Below are positions 26,167 through 35,051 of a stretch of 64,000 nucleotides of DNA, piece by piece. How positions within the stretch are numbered: the stretch's first letter is position 1; each line of letters starts with the position of its first letter. The notes below the pieces were generated by a model that was given only the letters and a program-made list of their open reading frames with translations, was not told where the DNA came from and ran no database searches. Made by a program: the position numbers and the translations under genes. The stretch is from an uncultured Rhodospirillales bacterium (GTDB taxonomy: Bacteria; Pseudomonadota; Alphaproteobacteria; ATCC43930; CGMCC-115725), in NCBI GenBank assembly GCA_903828515.1, contig CAIKMD010000006.1, positions 434,001 to 498,000 on the forward strand, written 5' to 3'.

Positions 26167-26814
26167 GTGCCGCCCTCGACCGATCAATTGATCGAGCTTC
26201 TCGCGCGCGGCGCCGCGCCGGTGAAGCGGCTGCGCCCGCCGCTGGTGCGCGCGACGTTGTGGCTCCTGGCGGTCGCGGCGGTTGCCGCGTTGGTCGTGCC
26301 GTTCTTCGCCAATTTCGCGCTGTTCGACGAGAAGCTGCGCGATGCGAAATTCATTCTCGAACTGATCGGGACGCTGCTCACCGGCATCGCCGCGGTGGTC
26401 GCCGCGTTCTATATGAGCCTGCCGGATCGTTCGCCCGCCTGGGCGCTGTTGCCGTTGCCGCCGCTGGTCCTATGGCTCGCGAGCAGCGGCTATAATTGCT
26501 ATCGCGATTGGATCGTCACCGGCACCAACGGCTGGGCGCTCGGCGAAACCACGGCCTGCTTCGGCACGATCATGGGGTTCAGCGTGCCGATCGGTATCGC
26601 GCTCGTACTGGTGATCCGCCGCGCGCGCCCGATCGCGCCGGTGCCGGTCGCCGCCATCGGCGGCTTGGGCGTCGCCGCGCTCTCGGCCTTCCTGCTGCAA
26701 TTCAATCACGACGTCGATGCATCGTTCCTCGATCTCGGCGTTCACGCGGCGGCGATCCTGCTGGTCATCGCGGTCGCCGCCATCGTCGCCCGGATTCCGC
26801 GCGCGCCGATCTGA
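26167..26814 (+). CDS. nrsF: NrsF-family (DUF1109) membrane anti-sigma factor
   Basis: Protein of 215 residues with a short cytoplasmic N-terminus and about six membrane helices, the DUF1109/NrsF layout: ATLWLLAVAAVAALVVPFF, ILELIGTLLTGIAAVVAAFY, SPAWALLPLPPLVLWLASSG, a loop, and two or three further helices. Paired cysteines in NCYRDW and TTACFG match the cysteines used for stress sensing in relatives. It starts at GTG 26167, three bases after the sigma stop. It should hold the upstream sigma factor at the membrane until stress releases it. Confidence 0.85.
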   Translation: MPPSTDQLIELLARGAAPVKRLRPPLVRATLWLLAVAAVAALVVPFFANFALFDEKLRDAKFILELIGTLLTGIAAVVAAFYMSLPDRSPAWALLPLPPLVLWLASSGYNCYRDWIVTGTNGWALGETTACFGTIMGFSVPIGIALVLVIRRARPIAPVPVAAIGGLGVAALSAFLLQFNHDVDASFLDLGVHAAAILLVIAVAAIVARIPRAPI

Positions 26815-26848
26815 CGGCGCCCGTTCCGCTGTACGGCGCGTCGATTAC

Positions 26849-26862
26849 GGACTATACAGTCC
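26849..26862. promoter_or_regulatory. Probable operator for the GST gene, same half-site as the TetR operator
   Basis: GGACTATACAGTCC is a dyad with 5-base arms GGACT/AGTCC and a 4-base centre. The geometry and half-site match 25490-25509. It lies 43 bases before the GTG start at 26906. Confidence 0.6.
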
Positions 26863-26905
26863 TTAATCGTGCCGTTTCGTACAATCGGCCATCGGGAGGA
26901 TATCA

Positions 26906-27664
26906 GTGCTCGAGCTTTATCACGCGCTCACCTCGACCTGCAGCCAGAAAGTCCGAATGTCCCTGTTCGAGAAAAATCTCGACTGGGTCGATCATCGCGT
27001 CAATCTGGCGGCGAACGAGCATCTGACGCCGGCCTATCTCGCGCTCAATCCGAACGGCGTGGTGCCGACGCTCGTCCACGACGGCAACGCGATCGTCGAT
27101 TCGAGCGTGATCTGCGAGTATCTCGAAGAGGTTTTTCCCGAGCCCGCCCTGTCGCCGCGTGATGCAGTTGGGCGCGCGGCGATGCGCGCCTGGATGCGTT
27201 TTCTCGAAGAAGTGCCGACCGCCGCGATCCGCGTGCCGTCCTTTCACATGGCGCTCGCGCGCCGGTTCGAGCATCTCGATGCCGCGCGGTTTCGCGATCA
27301 GGTCGCCGATATCCGGCCGATCCGCAAGCACTTCTATCGCCGGATGGGAACCGAGGGTTTCGGCAAGGACGACGTCGACGCCTCGCTCGACGAACTGCGT
27401 CAAACCATGGCGCGGATGGAGACGGCGCTGGCGAACGGCCCGTGGCTGATGGGCCAGGATTTCACCCTGGCCGATATCGTCGTCATGCCGTCGATCGACC
27501 GGCTCGCCGATCTGGGTCTGTCGAACATGTGGGAGGACCATTTCCCGCGCGTGACGGACTGGTACGCGCGGCTCCGGGCGCGCCCATCTTTCGCCAAAAC
27601 CTACGCGCCGGGCAGCCGGCTCTCCGAAGGCATGACAATCCGGCCGCTGGCCGTGAACGGATAA
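26906..27664 (+). CDS. Glutathione S-transferase family protein (long form)
   Basis: Protein of 252 residues and paralog of 23343-24137: LYHALTSTCSQKVRMSLFEK, LNPNGVVPTLVHDG, DSSVICEYLEEVFPEP and FTLADIVVMPSIDRL. Start GTG 26906 with GGGAGGA 5 bases upstream. The GGACT-N4-AGTCC dyad upstream suggests control by the TetR protein at 24882-25466. The next GST follows 11 bases downstream in one operon. Confidence 0.88.
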   Translation: MLELYHALTSTCSQKVRMSLFEKNLDWVDHRVNLAANEHLTPAYLALNPNGVVPTLVHDGNAIVDSSVICEYLEEVFPEPALSPRDAVGRAAMRAWMRFLEEVPTAAIRVPSFHMALARRFEHLDAARFRDQVADIRPIRKHFYRRMGTEGFGKDDVDASLDELRQTMARMETALANGPWLMGQDFTLADIVVMPSIDRLADLGLSNMWEDHFPRVTDWYARLRARPSFAKTYAPGSRLSEGMTIRPLAVNG

Positions 27665-27675
27665 AGGATCATCCG

Positions 27676-28320
27676 ATGAGCATCGTCCTCTATTACGCAC
27701 CGATCACCTGCGCGCTGGCGCCCTACATCACGCTGACCGAAGCGGGGGCCGCGTTCGAGGTGCGGCCGGTCAATCTCCGCAAGGCGCAACAGCGCACGCC
27801 GGAATATCTGAAACTCAATCCGAAGCATCAGGTGCCGGTGCTCGTCGTCGATGGCGAGCCGCTGACCGAGAACGTCGCGATCCAGATCTGGATCGCACGG
27901 AAATTTCCGGCGGCGAAGCTGCTGCCTGCCGATCCGATGCAGGAATTGAAGGCGATCTCGATCTCGTCATGGTGCGCGTCGGGCATCCATCCGTTCCTGT
28001 TCCGGATCAATTCGCCGCAACTGGTCTGCGACCTGCCGGGCGCCGAGGAATCGGTGAAGCGCCTGGCGCAGAAACAATTGTTCGAGAAGTTTCAGATCGC
28101 CGACGACCTGCTCGCCGGACGCACGTGGTTCTTCGATCATTTCACCGCCGCCGACGCGCATTTCTACTGGTGCTTCCGGCGCGGCCTGCTTTTCAACATC
28201 GATCAGTCGCAATTCAAGAACTGCACCGCGCATTTCGAGCGGATGCAGCAGCGCCCGAGCGTGCAGAAACTCAACGCCTATGAAAAGGACGTGCAGACCG
28301 AATTCGCCAAGGTTGCCTGA
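27676..28320 (+). CDS. Glutathione S-transferase, beta-class-like
   Basis: Protein of 214 residues. The N-terminus YYAPITCALAPYITLTEAG has the single Cys of bacterial beta-class enzymes (Cys12), with LNPKHQVPVLVVDGEPLTEN (cis-Pro and GSH loop) and a helical C-domain with FTAADAHFYWCFRR. Second gene of the operon starting at 26906. With the two GSTs on the other side of the sigma genes there are four diverse GSTs within 5 kb. Confidence 0.85.
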   Translation: MSIVLYYAPITCALAPYITLTEAGAAFEVRPVNLRKAQQRTPEYLKLNPKHQVPVLVVDGEPLTENVAIQIWIARKFPAAKLLPADPMQELKAISISSWCASGIHPFLFRINSPQLVCDLPGAEESVKRLAQKQLFEKFQIADDLLAGRTWFFDHFTAADAHFYWCFRRGLLFNIDQSQFKNCTAHFERMQQRPSVQKLNAYEKDVQTEFAKVA

Positions 28321-28451
28321 TCGCTCAGCGCGCGCATCGTGGTAAACGTCGATTTCATTGTGGATTCCGGCGGTCCCCCGATATGATCGGCGGGCGCACC
28401 CGACGGGGGGTCTAAAAAAGCCGAAGCGGTGCGCAGCGGGGGACTAATCCG

Positions 28452-30716
28452 ATGAAGCGCTTGCTTCTCGTTGCCGCCATCTTGACCGGCGCCATGCCGG
28501 GCGCACGCGCGCAATTCGCGTCTTATGTGTATTCATCCCAGGACATCCTGATCGGCGCGAACATCGTGCAGTCGGGCGGCGTGACCGGCAAAGGCGTCAC
28601 CTTCGGCGTCATCGATACCGGCGTCGCCGCGCCCTGGATCGGGTTTTCCGGCGGGCACGTCGCGTCGACCCCAACCAGCGTCTGCGTGATCACGCCGACC
28701 TGCACGCAATCCCTCGCGGTCACCGACGATAACGGCCACGGCACCTTCGTCGCGAGCGAGATCATCGGGTCGGTGCCGAGCGCGGGTTTCGTCGGCGTGG
28801 CGCCGGGCGGCAATGTCGTCTCGGTCAAGGTTCTCAACGCCGCCGGATCGGGGTCTTACAACGACGTCGCCAGCGGCATCGTCACCGCAGTCAACCGGGG
28901 CGCGCAGGTTCTCAACCTGAGCCTCGGCCCGTTCGTCCAGAATGCCCAGATGATCGCGGCGATCAATTACGCGGCATCGCGGAATGCCTATATCGTGTTC
29001 GCCGGCGGCAACAGCGCGCAGGCGCTGAACAACGGCGTCAACATCACCGGCCTCACCGACGCGGCGATCCAGCATCTGATGTTCGTCGGCTCGACCAACG
29101 CCCAGAAAGTCATCAGCTCGTTCAGCAACACGCCGGGCAAGGGCAGCTTCGTTTCGACCACCGGCAAGGTCACGGCCTATGACTCGATGTGGGTGATGGC
29201 CGACGGCGAGAATATCTGGGGCGCCAGCAATTATTCGACCAAGCAATACGGCTATTCCTACATCACCCAGATGTCGGGCACCTCGATGGCGGCGCCGCAA
29301 GTGGCCGGCGCGCTCGGCCTGTTGATCTCGCGCTGGGGCTTCCTGATGAACACCGGCACGGCGGCGACCATTCTCGAACTCACCGCCAGCCGCATGGGCA
29401 ACAACGCCGTCAACATCACCGACGGCGACGGCTTCCTGCGTGTCGATCTCGCCTTTCAGCCGATCGGCGCGCTGCAGATTCCGGTGAACGGCAAACTGAC
29501 GCCGCTGGCGAACGCGCAGATCGTTTCGAGCAGCGCCTTCGGCAATCTGGGCAAAGTGTCGGCGGTGCTGCAGAACGCGGTCGCCTATGACAGTTTCCAG
29601 CGCGACTTCGCGATCACCCTGGGCGCCGCGGTTGCCGCGAAGGCGACGACCGCGCCGTCGGTTGCCACCGCCCAGGTGAGCGGCGCCATCGGGGGCGGCG
29701 CGCGCAGCCTGACCGATCTCGGCCACGGCGCGTGGTTCGCGACATCGTTCTCGGGCACGCCGATGTCGCCGCTGCTGCCGGGAATGGGCGATCACCCCAA
29801 TCCGGGCCTGATCGTCGATCCGACCCTGCCGCCGATGAATCAATGGTCGGTGGCGTTCTCGCAACAGGGCACTTACATCGGCATCGGCCAGGGCAGCAAC
29901 GTCGCGCTCGCCTTGAGCGACGCGCGCTGGGGCACGCAATCGGCCTTCTTCAACGGCGACACTGACACGTCCGGCGCGTTGCTGGCGCTGGTCCCGGCGG
30001 CGAATTTCGGCGCGATCGGCATGAAGCTCTCCGAGCAATCGCATGTCTTCGCCAGTGTTCTCGCCGCTGACGGCACGACGCTCGCGGGGCTCGTGCCGAA
30101 CGGGGTGCGCGCCAAGGGCGCGGCCCTCGGCTACACCGTCGCGCCGACCAAGCATTGGCAGGTGTCGGTCACCACTTCGGCGCTCAAAGAGACCAACATG
30201 ATGCTCGGCTCGACCTCGAGCGGCTATCTCGGCCTCGCGCCGTCGACCTTCACCGCCTCGGTCGGCATCGGCACCAATATCGATCTCGGCGAGGGCTATC
30301 AGCTCGGCTTCGATGCGTCTGTCGCCTCGACCGCGCCGGCGGCCAACCCGAACAGCCTGATCACCAACACGTCGCGCCTGACCAGCGCCGCCTTCGGCGT
30401 TGCGGTGAGCAAGAGCGATTTCTTCGCCGCTCACGACAAGCTCGGGGTCGCGATCAAAAAGCCGATGCGCGTCTATGCCGGCGGCGCCAACGTCGCGTTG
30501 CCCGTCGGCACCGACGATTTCGGCAATCCGGTGATTCAGCCGACCCGCGCCAGCCTCGTCCCGGCGGCGAGCGAGACCGATCTCGAACTGGGCTATACGC
30601 GCCCGCTCGGCCGCGTGACCAGCGCCGGCATCACTTTGATGTACCGCAACCAGGCCGACAACATCCCCGGCGCGCGCGACGCCGCCGCGATGCTGAAATT
30701 CAACGCGAAATTCTGA
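28452..30716 (+). CDS. Subtilisin-domain autotransporter (S8 peptidase with outer-membrane barrel)
   Basis: Protein of 754 residues with a signal peptide (AAILTGAMPGARAQ). The S8 triad is complete: Asp55 in FGVIDTGV, His96 in NGHGTFVASE, oxyanion Asn187 in FAGGNS and Ser278 in GTSMAAP. Residues ~330-440 form a linker and ~450-754 a beta-rich region that ends in FNAKF; a terminal Phe is the usual barrel-assembly signal. It should be a secreted or surface-anchored serine protease. At 754 residues it is shorter than most S8 autotransporters, with almost no passenger stalk. No neighbour suggests its target. Confidence 0.85.
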   Translation: MKRLLLVAAILTGAMPGARAQFASYVYSSQDILIGANIVQSGGVTGKGVTFGVIDTGVAAPWIGFSGGHVASTPTSVCVITPTCTQSLAVTDDNGHGTFVASEIIGSVPSAGFVGVAPGGNVVSVKVLNAAGSGSYNDVASGIVTAVNRGAQVLNLSLGPFVQNAQMIAAINYAASRNAYIVFAGGNSAQALNNGVNITGLTDAAIQHLMFVGSTNAQKVISSFSNTPGKGSFVSTTGKVTAYDSMWVMADGENIWGASNYSTKQYGYSYITQMSGTSMAAPQVAGALGLLISRWGFLMNTGTAATILELTASRMGNNAVNITDGDGFLRVDLAFQPIGALQIPVNGKLTPLANAQIVSSSAFGNLGKVSAVLQNAVAYDSFQRDFAITLGAAVAAKATTAPSVATAQVSGAIGGGARSLTDLGHGAWFATSFSGTPMSPLLPGMGDHPNPGLIVDPTLPPMNQWSVAFSQQGTYIGIGQGSNVALALSDARWGTQSAFFNGDTDTSGALLALVPAANFGAIGMKLSEQSHVFASVLAADGTTLAGLVPNGVRAKGAALGYTVAPTKHWQVSVTTSALKETNMMLGSTSSGYLGLAPSTFTASVGIGTNIDLGEGYQLGFDASVASTAPAANPNSLITNTSRLTSAAFGVAVSKSDFFAAHDKLGVAIKKPMRVYAGGANVALPVGTDDFGNPVIQPTRASLVPAASETDLELGYTRPLGRVTSAGITLMYRNQADNIPGARDAAAMLKFNAKF

Positions 30717-30735
30717 CCGCTCGACGGTTCGACCG

Positions 30736-31866
30736 CTATTCCGCCGCCGCCTGGGTTCCGTCGTTGGGGAAGTATTTCTGCATCTTGGGGATGCCGCCGT
30801 TCTTCTTCATTTCTTCGAGCCAAAGCGCGTGGATGCGCGGGTCCTGATCGCCGTATTCGACCTGGTCGCCGCCTTCTTTGATGCTGAGCGACACAGCCTG
30901 TTTCTTGCCGCCTTCGCCGCCGCCCGCGCGTTTGTTCACCGCTAGCATCGGATAGCGGATACCGCCGACGCCGGTCGCGAGATAGCGTGCCGGGTAGTTG
31001 CTGGAGTTGAAGTGCTGGTGCAGTTGCTTGTCGTCGGGCGGAAACACCACACCGTGTTTCCAGTCGATGCGGAGATAATCCTTCTGGCCGTCGAACCACA
31101 AAAGCGAAAAGCCGGTTCCGGTCACGCACATGACGTGCGGGCCCGCGCCGTGGCGATGCGCCTTCTTGTAGGTGCCCGGCGCGATTTCCGAGATATGCGC
31201 GTGCATCGAGCTGTCGGCGAGGACGAACATGATGTTCGAGCTGCCGGCGCCGCGATCTTCCCAGGCATGGAGTTCGATCTGTTCGAGGTCGGGGACGAAA
31301 TTCGTCTCCCACATGTGATTGCCGGGCCGGATCATCATGAGATCGCCCTGGCCCGCGTAGTACTCGTCCTTGCCCATGCGGTCGGCAAACACCGCGTCCG
31401 AGTTGAAGATGAAATTCTCGTTGTGGAAGAGGTTCATCACCATCGGCATGTTGGTGGTGCAGGCGAGCAGCGCGCGCTTTTGGCCGCTGCCGTTGAAATG
31501 GCGGTACTTGGCGTTGAGCGGGATCGCGAACATGCTGCGCGGGCCCCATTCGAAGCTGCGCTTGGCGCCGTCCTGGAATTCGATCTGGGTGCTGCCGTTG
31601 CCTTCGAGGATATAAATGATCTCCTCGTAGAGATGATGCTGCGGCGCCGAGGAGCCGCCGGGCGCCATCTCGAAGAGGAACATGCTGGAGAAATCGCCGC
31701 GCCCTTTGAGATGACAGGCGGCGCCCTTCATGCCGAACCGCGCCCAGGGCGCCGTCTCCACGGTGAAGAGATCGAGGCCGTAATCCTCGGCGACCGGAAC
31801 GCCCTCCGCTTTCACCCAGTCGAGATAGGAATCGATGCGATAGCGCGGTTTCACTTGGTCGGACAC
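30736..31866 (-). CDS. Bicupin-domain protein
   Basis: Protein of 376 residues with two cupin modules. Module 1: PQHHLYEEIIYILEGNG (residues ~75-91; metal-type HH and E). Module 2: KAHRHGAGPHVMCVTGTG (~233-250) followed by a second strand with HQHF near 281-284. It is reminiscent of gentisate-1,2-dioxygenase-like bicupins, but the exact reaction cannot be read. It is the downstream gene of an SBP at 31896-32858 (29 bases between), so the SBP may deliver its substrate. Confidence 0.75.
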   Translation of the reverse strand: MSDQVKPRYRIDSYLDWVKAEGVPVAEDYGLDLFTVETAPWARFGMKGAACHLKGRGDFSSMFLFEMAPGGSSAPQHHLYEEIIYILEGNGSTQIEFQDGAKRSFEWGPRSMFAIPLNAKYRHFNGSGQKRALLACTTNMPMVMNLFHNENFIFNSDAVFADRMGKDEYYAGQGDLMMIRPGNHMWETNFVPDLEQIELHAWEDRGAGSSNIMFVLADSSMHAHISEIAPGTYKKAHRHGAGPHVMCVTGTGFSLLWFDGQKDYLRIDWKHGVVFPPDDKQLHQHFNSSNYPARYLATGVGGIRYPMLAVNKRAGGGEGGKKQAVSLSIKEGGDQVEYGDQDPRIHALWLEEMKKNGGIPKMQKYFPNDGTQAAAE

Positions 31867-31895
31867 GAGGGCAGCTCCTTGTTCGTCGAACGGGT

Positions 31896-32858
31896 TTACG
31901 AAAAGACCTTCGGGCGGATATCGGCCGGCGCCTTCAGCAAACCGAACTCCCGCATGAATGCAGCGAGATTGTTGATGGCGTCAACATGGATTTCGGTCGG
32001 TTGGGGGGCGGTGTACATCTTGGCGAGAAGCTTCGGGTCGACCTTGGTATAGCCGGCGACGAGGTCGAGATAGGCCTGGTCGCCGAGATTGCCGTTGATC
32101 CACGCCACGCCCTTGCGGAACCCGCGCAGATAGGACCGGATCATGTCGGGCTTGGTCTCGGCGGTTGTACCGGTGACGACCCAGAACGCGCTCGGCGCGC
32201 CCGGCAGGACGGCGGAAGACGGCCAGGCGACCAGTTCGAGAGCCGGATCGGCGAAGCCGACGGTCATGAACGGATCGAGCACCAGGGCGACGTCGACCTG
32301 TCTGGTCTTCAGGGCGTCGATCATCGCCGGCATCGGCACTTCGCGATAGGTGATCTTGTCGAGATCGCCGCCGGTCTTCTTGACCCAGCCTTGCATCACG
32401 AGCCACATCGCGTCGAAGCGCGTGTTGACGCCGATGATCTTGCCTTCGAGGTCCTTGCCGCTCGCGATCGGCTCGCCCTTGCGCTTGAACAGCGCGTCGG
32501 CGTCGGGCGGCTTCGAGGGAATGGCGACGCCTTCGGCGATGATGCGCAGATCGATGCCGCGTTCCATCGCGGTCAGGACCGATATCGAATTGGAATTGAG
32601 GATGTCGAAACTGCCGCTGACCAGGCCCGGAATGCCGACCACGCCGCCCTGAATGGCCTGGTTGGTGACCGCGATTCCCTCGGCGGCGAAATAGCCCTGG
32701 GCGTCGGCCGCGTAATGCGGGGCGACCGCATAAAACGGCGCCATGCTCACGCGGACCAGGGTCAGCGGTTCGGCGGCAATGGCGTTCGGTATACCCAGCG
32801 CGGCGAACGAGCCGCCCAAGGCAGCCAACGCGTCGCGGCGCGTCATCACGCCATTCAT
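31896..32858 (-). CDS. NitT/TauT-type substrate-binding protein (probably Tat- or Sec-exported)
   Basis: Protein of 320 residues. The N-terminus MNGVMTRRDALAALGGSFAA has a twin-arginine-like start (TRRDALAAL) before a hydrophobic stretch and an AIAA cleavage site. Body marks: YAADAQGYFAAEGIAVTNQA, GSFDILNSNSISVLTAMERG, DLEGKIIGVNTRFDAMWLVM. ATG 32858 has GGGAGGAT upstream. It is in an operon with the bicupin gene and possibly the DUF5996 gene upstream (65 bases away). No ABC subunits are adjacent. Confidence 0.85.
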   Translation of the reverse strand: MNGVMTRRDALAALGGSFAALGIPNAIAAEPLTLVRVSMAPFYAVAPHYAADAQGYFAAEGIAVTNQAIQGGVVGIPGLVSGSFDILNSNSISVLTAMERGIDLRIIAEGVAIPSKPPDADALFKRKGEPIASGKDLEGKIIGVNTRFDAMWLVMQGWVKKTGGDLDKITYREVPMPAMIDALKTRQVDVALVLDPFMTVGFADPALELVAWPSSAVLPGAPSAFWVVTGTTAETKPDMIRSYLRGFRKGVAWINGNLGDQAYLDLVAGYTKVDPKLLAKMYTAPQPTEIHVDAINNLAAFMREFGLLKAPADIRPKVFS

Positions 32859-32923
32859 TCGATCCTCCCTCGGTTCCCCGGTACCGGGGATTGGTCGGGA
32901 GAATAGCACCTCGAAGCGGTTCG

Positions 32924-33865
32924 CTAAACCGGGCGTACCCGGCCCGGCGCGCCCAGCGAGCAATCGAGCGCCGCGCGGTCCCAATGCCCCGCATCGGCTG
33001 CTGCCTCATAGGTCGCGGCAAGGAAATCGAGCAGCAACGCGTCGGGATCGGGGGCTTCGCGCACCGTGTCGTAAGGCAGGATGAATTCGCCAAGAGAGTG
33101 ATCGAACGCGGCGCCTTTCGGCATCGGCCGGTCGCGAAAGCTCGGCGGTTCCGGATAGGCATAGGAATAAAACGCCGCGCGGGGGAAGGCGTCGCTGCCG
33201 GGCCAGAACCCGGCGCTGCTCACCTCGTGCGAATAGGCTTCGCGCGCGACCGCGTCGGGCAATCCGGGCACGCCGCCGGGATGCGGCGGCGCGCGGCGTC
33301 CCGAGAAACGCGTGACCGCCAGGTCGAAACTGCCCCAGAAGAAATGCACCGGACTCGCCTTGCCGAGAAAGGCGCTGCGAAACAGCTTGAAGACGCGATC
33401 GGCCTGGACGAGGGCGCGCCAGAAGCGCTGCGCCATCGCGCCGTCATAGGCGGCGTGGATGTCGTCGTCGGGAAACCGGATCGCGTTGGGGATCTCGTTC
33501 GGCCTGTCGTTGATCGCGACGGTCACGCCGATGCTAGCCAGCAGATCAGTAACGCCCGCGTAAAAATCGGCGACGCTTTGCGGCTCGAGGGCCAGCGTCG
33601 CTTCGTCGCCCCAACTGGTGCGCGCGACGAGACGATGGCCGATGAAGTCGAACTCGATCTCGAGAATGTCGTGGCCGACCGGAATGGGCGACGTGCCGAG
33701 GCCGCGCGCGGTGACGTAAAGCGGCACCTGCCAGCTGTGATTGACCCACGGCGTCAGGCTCAATCGGATCTTGCCGACGATCTGCGTCCAGAGCTGCAAC
33801 GTCGCGGCGGTGTCGCGCCAGGCGGGGTAGGGCAGATCGGGCCAAGCTGAGATTCCGGTGTCCAT
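32924..33865 (-). CDS. DUF5996-family protein
   Basis: Protein of 313 residues matching the DUF5996 pattern: WPDLPYPAWRDTAATLQLWT at the start, KIRLSLTPWVNHSWQVPLYV, then FWGSFDLAVTRFSGRRAPPH and the PRAAFYSYAYPEP segment. No signal peptide. Function of the family is unknown; conserved His and Trp patches suggest an enzyme or ligand binder. ATG 33865 is used rather than the TTG one codon upstream. Confidence 0.8.
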   Translation of the reverse strand: MDTGISAWPDLPYPAWRDTAATLQLWTQIVGKIRLSLTPWVNHSWQVPLYVTARGLGTSPIPVGHDILEIEFDFIGHRLVARTSWGDEATLALEPQSVADFYAGVTDLLASIGVTVAINDRPNEIPNAIRFPDDDIHAAYDGAMAQRFWRALVQADRVFKLFRSAFLGKASPVHFFWGSFDLAVTRFSGRRAPPHPGGVPGLPDAVAREAYSHEVSSAGFWPGSDAFPRAAFYSYAYPEPPSFRDRPMPKGAAFDHSLGEFILPYDTVREAPDPDALLLDFLAATYEAAADAGHWDRAALDCSLGAPGRVRPV

Positions 33866-33932
33866 CAAGCGCCTCCTCGCATGGGTCGATGCGAGTATGA
33901 GCGTGCATCGCTCACGCGTCGAATGCGGGTCT

Positions 33933-34442
33933 TTACGTCGCGACGACCACCGCGCGGGGTGTCGAACTCCGCTCGCAGGTCATCGGTCCGATCGAGGCGG
34001 GAAGCGACAGCCGAAGATCATGAGCCTTCAAGGCGCTGCCGAGCGCATGCGCGGCAATCGCCAGGGCGTTGCGGCGCTCGGCATGGGTGAGCCATCGCAG
34101 ATGCGCGTCGAAATGCGCTCGGTTGTCGGCCTGGGCCGCGGCCAGCAGGGTCAGGAGCTGGCGTTCGTCACCGGTCAGGATGCGGCAACCGGGATGCGCG
34201 ATCTGCACGCGCCGCCTTGCGGCATATCCCAACGCGCGCAGGAAGGTACAAAAGGTGATGAACACTTCGGCCGCGTCCTCGCCGCAGGCATGGGAAAACT
34301 CCTCGGCGATCAGCGGACAGCCGGCCTGTCCCATCGCGATCCGGCGCCATGTCCACACCAGCAGATGCTCGCCATAGCCGAATCCGAAGGAATCCGCCGA
34401 TTGAGCCGTGATTGCCTGTCCCGTCATGACCGCCGCCTCCAT
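33933..34442 (-). CDS. Unknown helical protein, paralog of the divergent gene at 34530
   Basis: Protein of 169 residues, all-helical by eye, no signal peptide. Landmarks: GYGEHLLVWTWRRIA near the start, CGEDAAEVFITFCTFLRALG in the middle and PGCRILTGDERQLLTLLAAA. The divergent gene at 34530-35036 shows the same skeleton (E-LLV-R, a Cys-X2-L-X-DE-LL-L stretch and a final Leu-rich helix), so the two are old duplicates facing each other over an 87-base intergenic space. The family is not recognised. Confidence 0.6.
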   Translation of the reverse strand: MEAAVMTGQAITAQSADSFGFGYGEHLLVWTWRRIAMGQAGCPLIAEEFSHACGEDAAEVFITFCTFLRALGYAARRRVQIAHPGCRILTGDERQLLTLLAAAQADNRAHFDAHLRWLTHAERRNALAIAAHALGSALKAHDLRLSLPASIGPMTCERSSTPRAVVVAT

Positions 34443-34457
34443 TGAACCTCGCCATGC

Positions 34458-34482
34458 TAATAATAATGATTTGCATTCGCAA
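34458..34482. promoter_or_regulatory. Possible Fur/iron-box-like operator between divergent genes
   Basis: The AT-rich segment TAATAATAATGATTTGCATT runs into CGCAAC; it contains TTGC-ATTC-GCAA and an AATGAT half resembling Fur hexamers. It is the only AT-rich stretch in this intergenic space. Identification is tentative. Confidence 0.35.
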
Positions 34483-34529
34483 CAACGATCGCATAGCGTC
34501 CGGTCACGCCGTTTTCTGGGGGGTGTTCG

Positions 34530-35036
34530 ATGTCGTACCTGCCGCCGGTCTACCCGGCCGATACGAGGCTGCTCGAATTGCGAACCGCCGAGCTGCTGCT
34601 GGTCGCGACGCTGCGCCTGTTCGTGGCGACCTGGCGCGAGCCGGACGAAGACTATCCGGATTGGCGGAGCGGGTTTCGCGCGGTGGGGATTCTGGCAGGT
34701 GCGGGGCCGGCTTTCGAGACGCTGTTCGGGACGGTGATGGCGTTACCCCACCGAGAGCGAAAAGTATGCTCCCCGTGTTGCCCGTTTCTCGCCCCGGATG
34801 AAGGCCGGTTGCTGCAACTCGTCAGCCTGCTGCAGCGAGCGCGTGTCGGGGACGGCCGCGCCATTCTGGCCGACTGGCTGCCGGCGTCGGCAGCGCGCCT
34901 GAGCTTGTCACCCGCGCAGGAACTCGCGGCCGCGATGATGCGCGGCGATCTGGTCGTGCCCTTGCGTCACGCCGAGGCGGCGATCCGGCACGGCGACACC
35001 ATCCATGCCGATCGCGGCATGGTTCTGCTGCACTAA
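34530..35036 (+). CDS. Unknown helical protein, paralog of the divergent gene at 33933
   Basis: Protein of 168 residues with the skeleton of its divergent neighbour: TAELLLVATLRLFVATWREP, AGPAFETLFGTVMALPHRER, then a CSPCCPFLAPDEGRLLQLVS stretch with three close cysteines where the neighbour has one. The cysteine trio could bind a metal. GGGGGG stands 6 bases before ATG 34530. Shared intergenic control with 33933-34442, possibly by an iron regulator. Confidence 0.6.
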   Translation: MSYLPPVYPADTRLLELRTAELLLVATLRLFVATWREPDEDYPDWRSGFRAVGILAGAGPAFETLFGTVMALPHRERKVCSPCCPFLAPDEGRLLQLVSLLQRARVGDGRAILADWLPASAARLSLSPAQELAAAMMRGDLVVPLRHAEAAIRHGDTIHADRGMVLLH

Positions 35037-35051
35037 GAACGATCGGGCTCG

